Notes under the pieces: generated by a model
The model's database searches: none
Told to the model about the DNA's origin: nothing
Seen by the model: only the letters and a program-made list of their open reading frames with translations
Made by a program: the position numbers and the translations under genes
Source of the DNA: CAYFYS01 sp965202905
GTDB lineage: Bacteria; Pseudomonadota; Alphaproteobacteria; MPNO01
Direction: 5' to 3'
Assembly: GCA_965202905.1 (NCBI GenBank)
Contig: OZ241868.1
Location: forward strand, 3,100,001 to 3,164,000
Length of the DNA stretch: 64,000 nucleotides
Shown here: one piece after another, positions 31,940 to 40,258 of the stretch
Layout of the letters: the number at the start of each line of letters is the position of its first letter
How positions within the stretch are numbered: the stretch's first letter is position 1

Positions 31940-33547
31940 CTAAGCTTGGTGAGTCGGCAACGGGCTGCGGTCGACCAGGGCGGTCTGGCGGCGGGCCAGG
32001 CGCTCCATCAGCGCGGCCTTGACGCCGGCGGCGGCCGGATCGTCCCACAGGTTGCTGAGTTCCCAGGGATCGTCCCGGAGATCGTAGAGCTCGCCCCACC
32101 TCACGTCGTGGTAGATCGTCATGCGGTGGCGGTCGGTGACGAACGTCCGCGTCCGGGGCGGCCTCTCGAAGCCGAGCGCGATACGCTGCTGGTCCTCCTC
32201 GATCAGGACCTCGGCGTCCGAATCGTCCGGGCCGCCGTCGATCAGCGGCAGCAGGCTGCGGCCCTGGATGCCGTTATAGGGTGCGATCCGCGCGCGATCG
32301 AGGACGGTGGCCGCGATGTCGAGCGTGCCCGAGACCGTCGCGGTGGCGCCCGCCGGGGCCGCGCGCCCGGCGGTGTCGGCCCAGATGAACGGCACTCGGA
32401 TCAGGCTCTGATAATGGATCGGACCCTTGAGCAGGAGCTGGTGGTCGCCCAGGAAATCGCCGTGATCGGCGGTGAAGATCACCACCGTGTCCTCACGCAT
32501 CCCCAGCCGATCGAGCGTTGCCAGGACCCGGCCGACGGAATCGTCGATCATCGCGATCATGTCGCAGGTCAGCGCGCGCGCCTCGCGCGCCTCGCGCTCG
32601 CCCACCGCGAACAGCGCCTGAGTCGCGGTGTTGGCGGTGCCAGCATCGCGCTGGTCCCAGGCGAACCGGACATGGGGCGGCGGGGCGGTGTTGGCGCCGA
32701 TAAACGAGGCGTCGAGGCTCATGTCGCCGGGCCGGTGCATGCCCCAGTACTTGCCGGGCGGGGTGAACGGGTGGTGCGGATCAGGGAATGAGGCCATGGC
32801 GAAGAACGGCGCATCGCCGCGTTCGGCCGCATGGCCCTCGAGGAAGTCGACCGTCTTTTCCGCCACATAGGAGGTCGGGTAGAGTTCTTCGGGCACCGCG
32901 GTGCGCCAAGCCTGTGGGCAGACATAGTCGTGCGGCAGTGTATTTTCCGCCCCGCGCAGCGCGTCCGGATCCTCGTGGCGCTGCTTGAGCCATTGCCAGT
33001 AATGGCCGCCCACGAGATCGCCGTGCTCGGTGCACAGATCGACCCGCTCGAAGCCGTAGAACGGATAGGGCAGGTCCCAGTCGGGATCGTCGCGCCAGCC
33101 TTGCGGCGATTCGGCCGCGGCGGGCCCGTTCTCGGCCGACGGCTTGAGCGCCTCGGCGAACTGCGGCGGCGGCGGCAAAGAGTGCTCCGGCGGGTCCTTG
33201 CCCCTGTCGATCGCCGGCTTGCCGGTCATGTTCTGCAAATGGCTCTTGCCAAGGAGCGCGGTCCGGTAGCCGTGGCAGCGCATCAGGTCGACGAAGGTGT
33301 TCGCGCGGAAGCTGAGCGCGATCCCGTTGCCGCGCACGCCATGCAGGGAGGGCATACGCCCGGTCATCAGGGTCGCGCGGTTGGGCATACAGATCGGGCT
33401 GGCGACATAGAACCGGTCGAAGCGCCGGCCGCGTTCGGCAATCGAATCGATATGCGGCGTCTTCAGCACCGGATGCCCGCCACAGCCCAGGAAATCGGCG
33501 CGATGCTGATCGGTGATGAAGAACAGGAAATTGGGCCGCTTCGCCAT
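31940..33547 (-). CDS. Sulfatase (arylsulfatase/choline-sulfatase-like)
   Basis: 535 residues. The formylglycine motif is SPICMPNRATLMTGR (C53-x-P-x-R), to be converted to FGly by an FGE elsewhere. Metal and active-site motifs: NFLFFITDQHRADFLGC (metal Asp/Asp region), GKSHLQN (Lys/His), DPHHPFTPP and FTADHGDFLGDHQLLLKG (metal DH). Such enzymes cleave sulfate or phosphonate esters; no signal peptide is seen, so the substrate is probably intracellular. The neighbour at 33597 is a hydrolase, 50 bp upstream on the same strand. Substrate not assignable from sequence. Confidence 0.88.
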   Translation of the reverse strand: MAKRPNFLFFITDQHRADFLGCGGHPVLKTPHIDSIAERGRRFDRFYVASPICMPNRATLMTGRMPSLHGVRGNGIALSFRANTFVDLMRCHGYRTALLGKSHLQNMTGKPAIDRGKDPPEHSLPPPPQFAEALKPSAENGPAAAESPQGWRDDPDWDLPYPFYGFERVDLCTEHGDLVGGHYWQWLKQRHEDPDALRGAENTLPHDYVCPQAWRTAVPEELYPTSYVAEKTVDFLEGHAAERGDAPFFAMASFPDPHHPFTPPGKYWGMHRPGDMSLDASFIGANTAPPPHVRFAWDQRDAGTANTATQALFAVGEREAREARALTCDMIAMIDDSVGRVLATLDRLGMREDTVVIFTADHGDFLGDHQLLLKGPIHYQSLIRVPFIWADTAGRAAPAGATATVSGTLDIAATVLDRARIAPYNGIQGRSLLPLIDGGPDDSDAEVLIEEDQQRIALGFERPPRTRTFVTDRHRMTIYHDVRWGELYDLRDDPWELSNLWDDPAAAGVKAALMERLARRQTALVDRSPLPTHQA

Positions 33548-33596
33548 GATACCTCCCGTGAGTTTGTTCCCTGGCCGCCGCGTCTGGCGGCAAGGG

Positions 33597-34475
33597 TCAG
33601 GCGACCTTGGCCGACGCCAGGCCCATCCAGCCGAGGAACGGCGCGACCAGCGGGCCGGCCGGATCGTTCATGTCGTAATTGACGGTGAAATGGTGCCGGC
33701 CCTCGAGCTCGAGCCGCAGGCAGTCATTGCCCTTGGCCTGCCAAGCCTCGGCAAACGCGCGCGGCTGGCGGCGGAACTCGTCGGTCTCCAGCGAGCCCGC
33801 GGCGATAATCAAGGGACACCCGTCTGCGCGGACATGCAGGATCGGGCTGTTGCGCGCCGCGCCTTCCGGGTCGAGCTTGAGCCACTCGTTGCGGAAGGTA
33901 AGCCGCACCGGCTCCAGGTCGTACATGCCGCTGACCAGCAGCCCGCCCTTGATCGCGTCGCGCGGCAGCCCGTAGCCACCCGCCCAGTCGGTAATCGCCA
34001 TCATCGCCGCGACGTGGGCGCCTGAGGACTTGCCGTGAACGAACATCCGCGTCTTGTCGCCGCCGAAGGACCCCGCGTTGGCCCACAGCCACGTGATCGC
34101 GTCGCGGCACTGGCGGATCAGGGTGTCCATGGTCACCGAGGGCAGCAGGCTGAAATTGACCGAGATGTAATGCACCCCGGCCGCGACGTACATCGCGGCG
34201 CTTTCGCAGTTGCTGGTCTTGCTGCCCATCGCCCATCGCCCGCCATGGAAAAAGACGACGATCGGGGCCGGCCCGGCCGCCTTGGCGAGGTAGATGTCGA
34301 GCAGCTCGTCCTCGCCCGGGCCGTAGGCGAGGTCGAACCTGCCGGCGGTGGCCGCGCGCACGCGTTCGCTCTCTTCCTTCTGGGCGGCGATGTAGTCGTC
34401 GATGTCGGAAACGAAATGGCGGTGCTCGTACTGCCGGTCGAGCTCTTCCTGGGTGTAGTCGAGATAGAGTCGCAT
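33597..34475 (-). CDS. Alpha/beta hydrolase, kynurenine-formamidase-like
   Basis: 292 residues from ATG 34475 (MRLYLDYTQEELDRQYEHRH). Features: VVFFHGGRWAMGSK (oxyanion HGG-x-W), MFVHGKSSGAHVAAMMAI (nucleophile Ser in GxSxG) and the C-terminal His in LEGRHHFTVNY. The opening YTQEELDRQY is common in arylformamidase/BD-FAE-type hydrolases. Formamidase activity would fit the neighbouring histidine/formyl-glutamate genes only loosely; it is separated from hutF by 108 bp on the same strand. A longer start (34553) is poorly supported. Confidence 0.82.
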   Translation of the reverse strand: MRLYLDYTQEELDRQYEHRHFVSDIDDYIAAQKEESERVRAATAGRFDLAYGPGEDELLDIYLAKAAGPAPIVVFFHGGRWAMGSKTSNCESAAMYVAAGVHYISVNFSLLPSVTMDTLIRQCRDAITWLWANAGSFGGDKTRMFVHGKSSGAHVAAMMAITDWAGGYGLPRDAIKGGLLVSGMYDLEPVRLTFRNEWLKLDPEGAARNSPILHVRADGCPLIIAAGSLETDEFRRQPRAFAEAWQAKGNDCLRLELEGRHHFTVNYDMNDPAGPLVAPFLGWMGLASAKVA

Positions 34476-34583
34476 AGCGCACACTCCGCAAGGTGCCCAC
34501 CGCGCCAGTCTATGGCGGCGCAGGCGGGGTGTCCACGAACGGCGCTCCCGCATTCCTCGCCGATCGTGCAGCGCGGGTGCAGC

Positions 34584-35948
34584 TCATCCGGCCAGCCGCG
34601 AGATCGCGCCGCGATAGGCGTCCGCGATCGCGTCCTCGTCCTCGTGACGGCCGCCGCGCACCACCCAGCTTCCGGCGACCATGACGTCGCGGACGAGGTT
34701 CCGGTTGCCGGCGAAGACGTAGCTGTCGAGCAGACGATCGCCGGCCCTGCCGGCGATAAGCGGGTGATCGCCGTCCAGCACGATGATGTCCGCCCGCCTG
34801 CGCGGCGCGATCGCCCCGGTATCGCGGCCCAGCGCCTGGGCGCCGGCCGCCGTCGCGGCATGGTAGAGCCGCGCGCCGTTCGAGCCCTCCGGCAGCGCGC
34901 TTACGGTGCGGCGGCGGCTGGTCAGGCGCTGGCCGTATTCGAGCCAGCGCAGCTCCTCGACCGGGCTGATCGAGACATGGCTGTCGGAGCCGACGCCGAA
35001 GCGTCCGCCGTCGCCGAGATAGGCCGGGAGCGGAAAAATGCCGTCGCCGAGATTGGCCTCCGTCGTCGGGCACAGGCCGGCGACCGCGCCGCTTCGGGCC
35101 AGCGCGCGCGTCTCGTCGGAATCCATGTGTGTCGCATGGACAAGGCACCAGCGCGGGTCCACGGCGTGGGTCTCGAATAGCCAGGCAACGGGTCGCCGGC
35201 CGGACCATGTCAGGCAGTCCTCGACTTCCTTGATCTGCTCAGCGATGTGGATGTGGATGGGGGCGGAGGCATCGATCGCATCGAGCCCTTCGATCGCCGC
35301 GCACAGCGCCCCGGGGCTCGTCGCGCGCAGGCTGTGCGGCGCGAGCCCGACACGGACTTCCGGATCGGCCCGGTGGCGGCCGGCCGTGACCTCGATGATC
35401 CGCAGCAGCCGGTCGGCGTCGTTGACGAACCGGCGCTGTCCCTCGGCCGGCGGCGCGCCGCCGAACCCGCCCGAGTCGTAGAGCGCCGGCAGCAGAGTGA
35501 TCGCGATTCCGACCCGGCGCGCAGCCGCAATGAGGCGACCGGCCATCTCGGCGACATCGGCGTAGGGCGTGCCGTCGCGGTCGTGGTGAAGGTAGTGGAA
35601 CTCGCCGACCGCGGTATAGCCGGCCTTGAGCATCTCGACATAGAGCTGGGCGGCGATCGCCTCGGTATCCTCGGGGCTCAGCCGGCCGACGAAGTCATAC
35701 ATCACCTCGCGCCAGGTCCAGAAACTGTCCGCGCCCGGCCCGGCCCGCTCGGTCAGCCCCGCCATCGCCCGCTGGAAGGCGTGGCTGTGCAGATTGGGCA
35801 TGCCGGCGAGCGCGACCCCGGCCACGGCGTCGCCCTCACTGCCCGCCGCGACGGCGGCGATGGCGCCGGCGTCGTCGATCTCCACCCGGCCGGGCGACAA
35901 CCAGCCGTCGGGTGTCGACAGGTGGGCGAAGGTAAGGCTTCGGCTCAT
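34584..35948 (-). CDS. hutF: Formimidoylglutamate deiminase
   Basis: 454-residue amidohydrolase. Metal motif AGMPNLHSHAFQRAMAGL (HxH, with the HAFQR signature of HutF), HIHIAEQIKEVEDCL, LVHATHMD and GVGSDSHVSISPVEELRWLE. It converts N-formimidoyl-L-glutamate to N-formyl-L-glutamate plus ammonia, the first half of the Pseudomonas-type two-step end of histidine breakdown. Its start at 35948 overlaps the stop of hutG by 4 bp, so the genes are coupled, and HutG takes its product. Confidence 0.93.
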   Translation of the reverse strand: MSRSLTFAHLSTPDGWLSPGRVEIDDAGAIAAVAAGSEGDAVAGVALAGMPNLHSHAFQRAMAGLTERAGPGADSFWTWREVMYDFVGRLSPEDTEAIAAQLYVEMLKAGYTAVGEFHYLHHDRDGTPYADVAEMAGRLIAAARRVGIAITLLPALYDSGGFGGAPPAEGQRRFVNDADRLLRIIEVTAGRHRADPEVRVGLAPHSLRATSPGALCAAIEGLDAIDASAPIHIHIAEQIKEVEDCLTWSGRRPVAWLFETHAVDPRWCLVHATHMDSDETRALARSGAVAGLCPTTEANLGDGIFPLPAYLGDGGRFGVGSDSHVSISPVEELRWLEYGQRLTSRRRTVSALPEGSNGARLYHAATAAGAQALGRDTGAIAPRRRADIIVLDGDHPLIAGRAGDRLLDSYVFAGNRNLVRDVMVAGSWVVRGGRHEDEDAIADAYRGAISRLAG

Positions 35949-36739
35949 CGCGCCCAGTCGAGCATCTCGGCCAGCAGGGCGCGAAGGACCGGCTTCACCG
36001 ACCGGGCAAGGTCCGGGCGGTAGTGGAACGGATGGCTCTCGTCCATGTAGGTCCGCTGGGACAGCTCGAGCTGGATCGTGTGTACGCCGTCCCCCGGCGC
36101 GCCGTAGTGCCGGGTGATGAAGCCGCCGGTGAACCGGCCGTTATCGGCCGCCGTGAAGCCCGTGGCCCCGTCGAGCACCGCGAATGCCCGCCTGGCGAGG
36201 TCGGCGTCGGCGCTGGCGCCCGAGGCGGCGCCAAAGTTGAAGTCGGGCAGCACGCCTGCGAAGAATCGCGGCACGACAGACCGGATCGAATGGGCATCGA
36301 AGACCACCACTTGGCCGTAGCGGTCCTTCAGGCGGGCAATCTCCGCGCCCAGGCGGTCGTGATACGGCCGCCAGTAGAGCCGGATGCGCTCGGCGATCTC
36401 CGGCGTATCGGGCTCTGCGCCGGCGCGGTATACAGGCTCTCGCTCGAAGGTGCTCAACGGCACGATTTCGGTATTGTCGGCGCCGGGATAGAGCGCCTCG
36501 CCCGCCGGATCGCGGTTGAGGTCGACGACATAGCGCGAATACCGCGCGGCCAGCACGGATGCGCCGAGCCCGTGGGCGAAGTCATAGAGCCGGCCGACAT
36601 GCCAGTCGGTGTCGGGAATGCGCAGCGCTTCCCCCGTCATGCGGTCGCCGATCTCCGGCGGGATCACCCGGCCGTCGTGGGGGATGCTGACCAGGAGGGC
36701 GGTGGCGCCTGCGGCGAAGGTGTAGACCGGCTCGGTCAT
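35945..36739 (-). CDS. hutG: N-formylglutamate deformylase
   Basis: 264 residues. LVSIPHDGRVIP (metal His), DTDWHVGRLYDFAHGLGASV, YVVDLNRDP (NRD motif), VVFDAHSIRSVVPRFF and the C-terminal LELSQRTYMDE are all signatures of the deformylase (FGase) family. It hydrolyses N-formyl-L-glutamate to glutamate and formate. It overlaps hutU by 4 bp upstream and hutF by 4 bp downstream, giving a hutU-hutG-hutF operon. Confidence 0.94.
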   Translation of the reverse strand: MTEPVYTFAAGATALLVSIPHDGRVIPPEIGDRMTGEALRIPDTDWHVGRLYDFAHGLGASVLAARYSRYVVDLNRDPAGEALYPGADNTEIVPLSTFEREPVYRAGAEPDTPEIAERIRLYWRPYHDRLGAEIARLKDRYGQVVVFDAHSIRSVVPRFFAGVLPDFNFGAASGASADADLARRAFAVLDGATGFTAADNGRFTGGFITRHYGAPGDGVHTIQLELSQRTYMDESHPFHYRPDLARSVKPVLRALLAEMLDWAR

Positions 36740-38418
36740 CGCCCGTGCTCGACCATCGGCAGGTCGAGCCCATGCGCGCGCGCGCAGGCAATCGCTTCCT
36801 CGTAGCCAGCATCGGCGTGGCGCATCACGCCCGAGGCGGGATCGTTGGTGAGCACGCGCCGCAGCCGGCGCGCGGCGTCAGCGCTGCCGTCGCAGACGAT
36901 CACCATGCCGGCATGTTGGGAGAAGCCGATCCCCACGCCGCCGCCGTGGTGGATGCTCACCCAGGTCGCGCCCGAGGCGGTGTTCAGCAGCGCGTTCAGG
37001 AGCGCCCAGTCGGCCACCGCGTCCGAGCCGTCGCGCATCGCCTCGGTCTCGCGGTTGGGTGAGGCGACCGAGCCCGAGTCGAGATGGTCGCGACCGATCA
37101 CCACCGGCGCCGACAAGACGCCCGAGGCGACCATCTCGTTGAAGGCGAGCCCGGCTTTTACCCGCGCGCCGAGGCCGAGCCAGCAGATCCGCGCCGGCAG
37201 GCCCTGGAACCGGATCCGCCTGGCGGCCATCTCGATCCAGTTGATCAGGTTCGGATCGTCGGGGAAGAGCTCGCAGATCTTCTCGTCGGTCCGGTAGATG
37301 TCCTCCGGGTCGCCCGACAGCGCGGCCCAGCGGAACGGCCCCTTGCCGGTGCAGAACATCGGCCGGATGTAGGCCGGCACGAAGCCGGGGAAGTCGAAGG
37401 CGTCGTCGACGCCCTCGTCCCTGGCCCAGGCGCGGATGTTGTTTCCGTAATCGACCGTCGGGATGCCAGCGTGCTTGAAGTCGAGCATCGCGCGGACGTG
37501 GACGGCCATCGACTTCCTGGCCGCGGTTTCGACCGCCTTCGGGTCGCGCGCCCGGGCCTCGTCCCACTGCTCCAGCGTCCAGCCGGCCGGCAAATAGCCG
37601 TTGGTGGGATCGTGGGCGGCGGTCTGGTCGGTCACCAGGTCCGGATGCTCGCCGCGCCGGACGATCTCCGGGAAGATCTCCGCGGCGTTGCCCAGGAGGC
37701 CGATCGAGACCGCCCGCTTCCCGGCGCAGGCCGCCTTGACCGCCGCCAGCGCCTCGTCGAGGTCGGTGCTCATCCGGTCGAGATAGCCGCTCTGGATCCG
37801 CCGCTCGATGTGGGCCGCGCGGCACTCGACGGCGATCATCGAGGCGCCGGCCATGGTCGCGGCCAGAGGCTGGGCGCCGCCCATCCCGCCGAGCCCGCCG
37901 GTCAGGATCCAGCGGCCCTTCAAGTCGCCGCCATAGTGCTGGCGCCCAGCCTCGGCGAAGGTCTCATAGGTGCCCTGGACGATGCCCTGGCTGCCGATAT
38001 AGATCCACGAGCCCGCGGTCATCTGGCCGTACATCATCAGCCCGGCGCGGTCGAGCGCGTTGAAGTGCTCCCAATCCGACCAGCGCGCGACCAGGTTGGA
38101 GTTGGCGATCAGGACCCGCGGCGCGTCCTTGTGGGTCTCGAACACCCCGACCGGCTTGCCGGACTGGACCAGAAGCGTCTGATCGTCGCGCAGCCGGCGC
38201 AGCACCGCGACGATCGCATCGAAGCATTCCCAGTTGCGCGCCGCCCGGCCGATCCCGCCATAGACCGTCAGCTCCTCGGGCTTCTCGGCGACCGCAGGAT
38301 CGAGATTGTTCATCAGCATCCGCAGCGGCGCCTCGGTCTGCCAGCCGAGCGCGGTCAGCGTGCTGCCGGTCGGCGCATGGATCTCTCGGGTGTTATCGAG
38401 CCGGGTCGGGCCGCTCAT
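36736..38418 (-). CDS. hutU: Urocanate hydratase (urocanase)
   Basis: 560 residues from ATG 38418, matching the family length (about 555). Signatures: MLMNNLDPAVAEKPEELTVYGG, the NAD-binding GGLGGMGGAQPLAATMAG, GLLGNAAEIFPEIVRRG, DQTAAHDPTNGYLP and VSIHHGGGVGIGFSQHAGMV, with the conserved active-site region near GKGPFRWAALSGDPEDI. It hydrates urocanate to imidazolonepropionate using tightly bound NAD+. It leads the minus-strand hut operon and is divergent from hutI, 285 bp away. Confidence 0.96.
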   Translation of the reverse strand: MSGPTRLDNTREIHAPTGSTLTALGWQTEAPLRMLMNNLDPAVAEKPEELTVYGGIGRAARNWECFDAIVAVLRRLRDDQTLLVQSGKPVGVFETHKDAPRVLIANSNLVARWSDWEHFNALDRAGLMMYGQMTAGSWIYIGSQGIVQGTYETFAEAGRQHYGGDLKGRWILTGGLGGMGGAQPLAATMAGASMIAVECRAAHIERRIQSGYLDRMSTDLDEALAAVKAACAGKRAVSIGLLGNAAEIFPEIVRRGEHPDLVTDQTAAHDPTNGYLPAGWTLEQWDEARARDPKAVETAARKSMAVHVRAMLDFKHAGIPTVDYGNNIRAWARDEGVDDAFDFPGFVPAYIRPMFCTGKGPFRWAALSGDPEDIYRTDEKICELFPDDPNLINWIEMAARRIRFQGLPARICWLGLGARVKAGLAFNEMVASGVLSAPVVIGRDHLDSGSVASPNRETEAMRDGSDAVADWALLNALLNTASGATWVSIHHGGGVGIGFSQHAGMVIVCDGSADAARRLRRVLTNDPASGVMRHADAGYEEAIACARAHGLDLPMVEHGR

Positions 38419-38460
38419 CGAAAGCCTCCGCGAGCGTCTTGGGGCGGATCGGCGCACCCT

Positions 38461-38513
38461 ATCCGCGACGGCGCGGCGGCGCCAGCTATGGATCCGCGAC
38501 GGCGCCAGCTATG
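38461..38513. repeat. 23-bp imperfect tandem duplication in the hutU-hutI divergent region
   Basis: atccgcgacggcg-ccagctatgg occurs at 38461-38490 (with an 8-base insertion) and 38491-38513, followed by a looser copy (cggcgtcagctattcg). It lies between the start codons of hutU and hutI, where the hut promoters and any HutC operator would be. Confidence 0.85.
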
Positions 38514-38703
38514 GCGGCGTCAGCTATTCGGATCGGCTTGGTGATTCCGGTCTTACGCCGTCCCGGCCGCTGCCCGTCTCATCCCGGCAATGCGCCTGGA
38601 ACGGAGTCTCGCAGACATCGGGCCGATTTTCGTCTCAGAACCGCCGGGCCTGCCGGGCGGCGGCAATTCGGGTAAGCTCGCCGCCCAGCGGGGGGACGAA
38701 TCG

Positions 38704-39945
38704 ATGGCGAACGAGACCTGGGATACTCTTTGGATCAACGTCAATATCGCGACCATGGCGCCGGGCGGCGAGCCTTACGGCGCGGTCACCGATGCGGCGA
38801 TCGCGATCAAGGGCGGCCGCATCGCCTGGATCGGCGAACCCTCGGCCCTGCCCGACCTGCCCGAAGCCTGCGCGCGTGAGGTGCATCGGGCCAACGGGCG
38901 CTGGGTAACCCCCGGGCTGGTCGATTGCCATACCCATCTGGTCTTCGGCGGCAACCGCGCCGGCGAGTTCGAGATGCGGCTCAACGGGGCAAGTTACGAG
39001 CAGATCGCCCAGGCCGGTGGCGGCATCGTCTCGACCATGCGGGCGACGCGGGAGGCCCACGACGACGAGCTGTTCGAGGCCGCCTTGCCGCGCCTGCGGC
39101 ATCTGATGAACGAAGGGGTGACCACCGTCGAGATCAAGTCCGGCTACGGGCTGGAGCGGGCGAGCGAGATCAAGCAACTTCGGGTCGCGCGGCGCCTCGG
39201 CGAGGCGCTGCCGGTCAGTGTGGCCACGACCTTCCTCGGCGCCCATGCCCTGCCGCCGGAATATATCGGCCGTCAGGACGACTATATCGATCTGGTGATC
39301 CGCGACATGCTGCCGGCGGTCGCCAAGACCGGGCTGGCCGATGCGCTGGATGCGTTCTGCGAGACCATCGGATTCACGCCGGAACAGACAGAACGGGTCT
39401 TCGCCGCCGCACGCGACCACGACCTCAGGCTCAAGCTGCACGCCGATCAACTCTCGGACCTCGGCGGCGCCGCGCTGGCGGCCCGCTACGGCGCGCTGTC
39501 GGCCGACCACCTGGAATACACCTCCGAGGACGGTGTCGCGGCTATGGCCGATGCCGGAACCGTCGCGGTCCTGCTGCCCGGCGCGTTCTACACGCTGCGG
39601 GAGACCAGGATGCCACCGATCGCCGCACTGCGCCGCCGAGGCGTCGAGATCGCGGTGGCGACCGACTTCAACCCCGGGTCCTCGCCCACGCCGTCGCTGC
39701 TGCTGATGCTCAACATGGCCTGCACCGTCTTCCGGCTCACGCCCGAGGAGGCGCTGGCCGGGGTGACCCGCGTCGCCGCGCGCGCGCTGGGCATGGCCGC
39801 GGACCGTGGCACGATCGAGGTCGGCAGGCGCGCCGATCTCGCGTTCTGGGATATCGGGCAGCCGGCCGAGCTGTGCTACTGGTTCGGCGTCAACCCATGC
39901 GCCGGTGTGGTGCGCAACGGCGTCTTCGAAAGCACTGCCCGGTAA
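38704..39945 (+). CDS. hutI: Imidazolonepropionase
   Basis: 413 residues. WVTPGLVDCHTHLVFGGNRA (metal HxH), AGGGIVSTMRATREA (substrate loop), LKLHADQLSDLGGAALAA, ADHLEYTSEDGVAAMAD and ATDFNPGSSPTPSLLLMLNM are diagnostic of HutI. It opens the imidazolone ring to N-formimidoylglutamate, feeding HutF. ATG 38704 is preceded by GGGGGGACGA; a longer start at 38590 adds non-homologous residues. hutH (histidase) and a hutC repressor are not in the window. Confidence 0.95.
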   Translation: MANETWDTLWINVNIATMAPGGEPYGAVTDAAIAIKGGRIAWIGEPSALPDLPEACAREVHRANGRWVTPGLVDCHTHLVFGGNRAGEFEMRLNGASYEQIAQAGGGIVSTMRATREAHDDELFEAALPRLRHLMNEGVTTVEIKSGYGLERASEIKQLRVARRLGEALPVSVATTFLGAHALPPEYIGRQDDYIDLVIRDMLPAVAKTGLADALDAFCETIGFTPEQTERVFAAARDHDLRLKLHADQLSDLGGAALAARYGALSADHLEYTSEDGVAAMADAGTVAVLLPGAFYTLRETRMPPIAALRRRGVEIAVATDFNPGSSPTPSLLLMLNMACTVFRLTPEEALAGVTRVAARALGMAADRGTIEVGRRADLAFWDIGQPAELCYWFGVNPCAGVVRNGVFESTAR

Positions 39946-39969
39946 TCCCGCGTCAAGGAAGCCGCGGGA
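39946..39969 (+). terminator. Weak hairpin after hutI
   Basis: 7-bp stem tcccgcg / cgcggga directly after the hutI stop, followed by cctttc rather than a T-run. It is the only structure seen in the 313-bp gap 39946-40258 before the convergent AsmA-like gene; no gene is recognised in the rest of that gap. Confidence 0.35.
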
Positions 39970-40258
39970 CCTTTCGGAGCGCAGGCCGTGCGGCGTCGAT
40001 TGGGGGACCGGGGGCAGCCGTTCGATCTCCGCTTGCGGACGGCTGGCGGACGGGGACGCGTCCGGTTCGGCCGGTTCTCCACCGTCCCGGCCAGCCCGAC
40101 AACGTCAGCGGCGCCGCACGCGCCCGATCCGCCTCGCCGCGAACCTCCGACCGCGCCAACACCGCCGACAACCGGGATCGACCCGCCCCCACCACGATCC
40201 TTAGCCGGCCGATTCCCGGTCCATACCGTATCAGACGGTTCAACCCGGACAATCCTGC

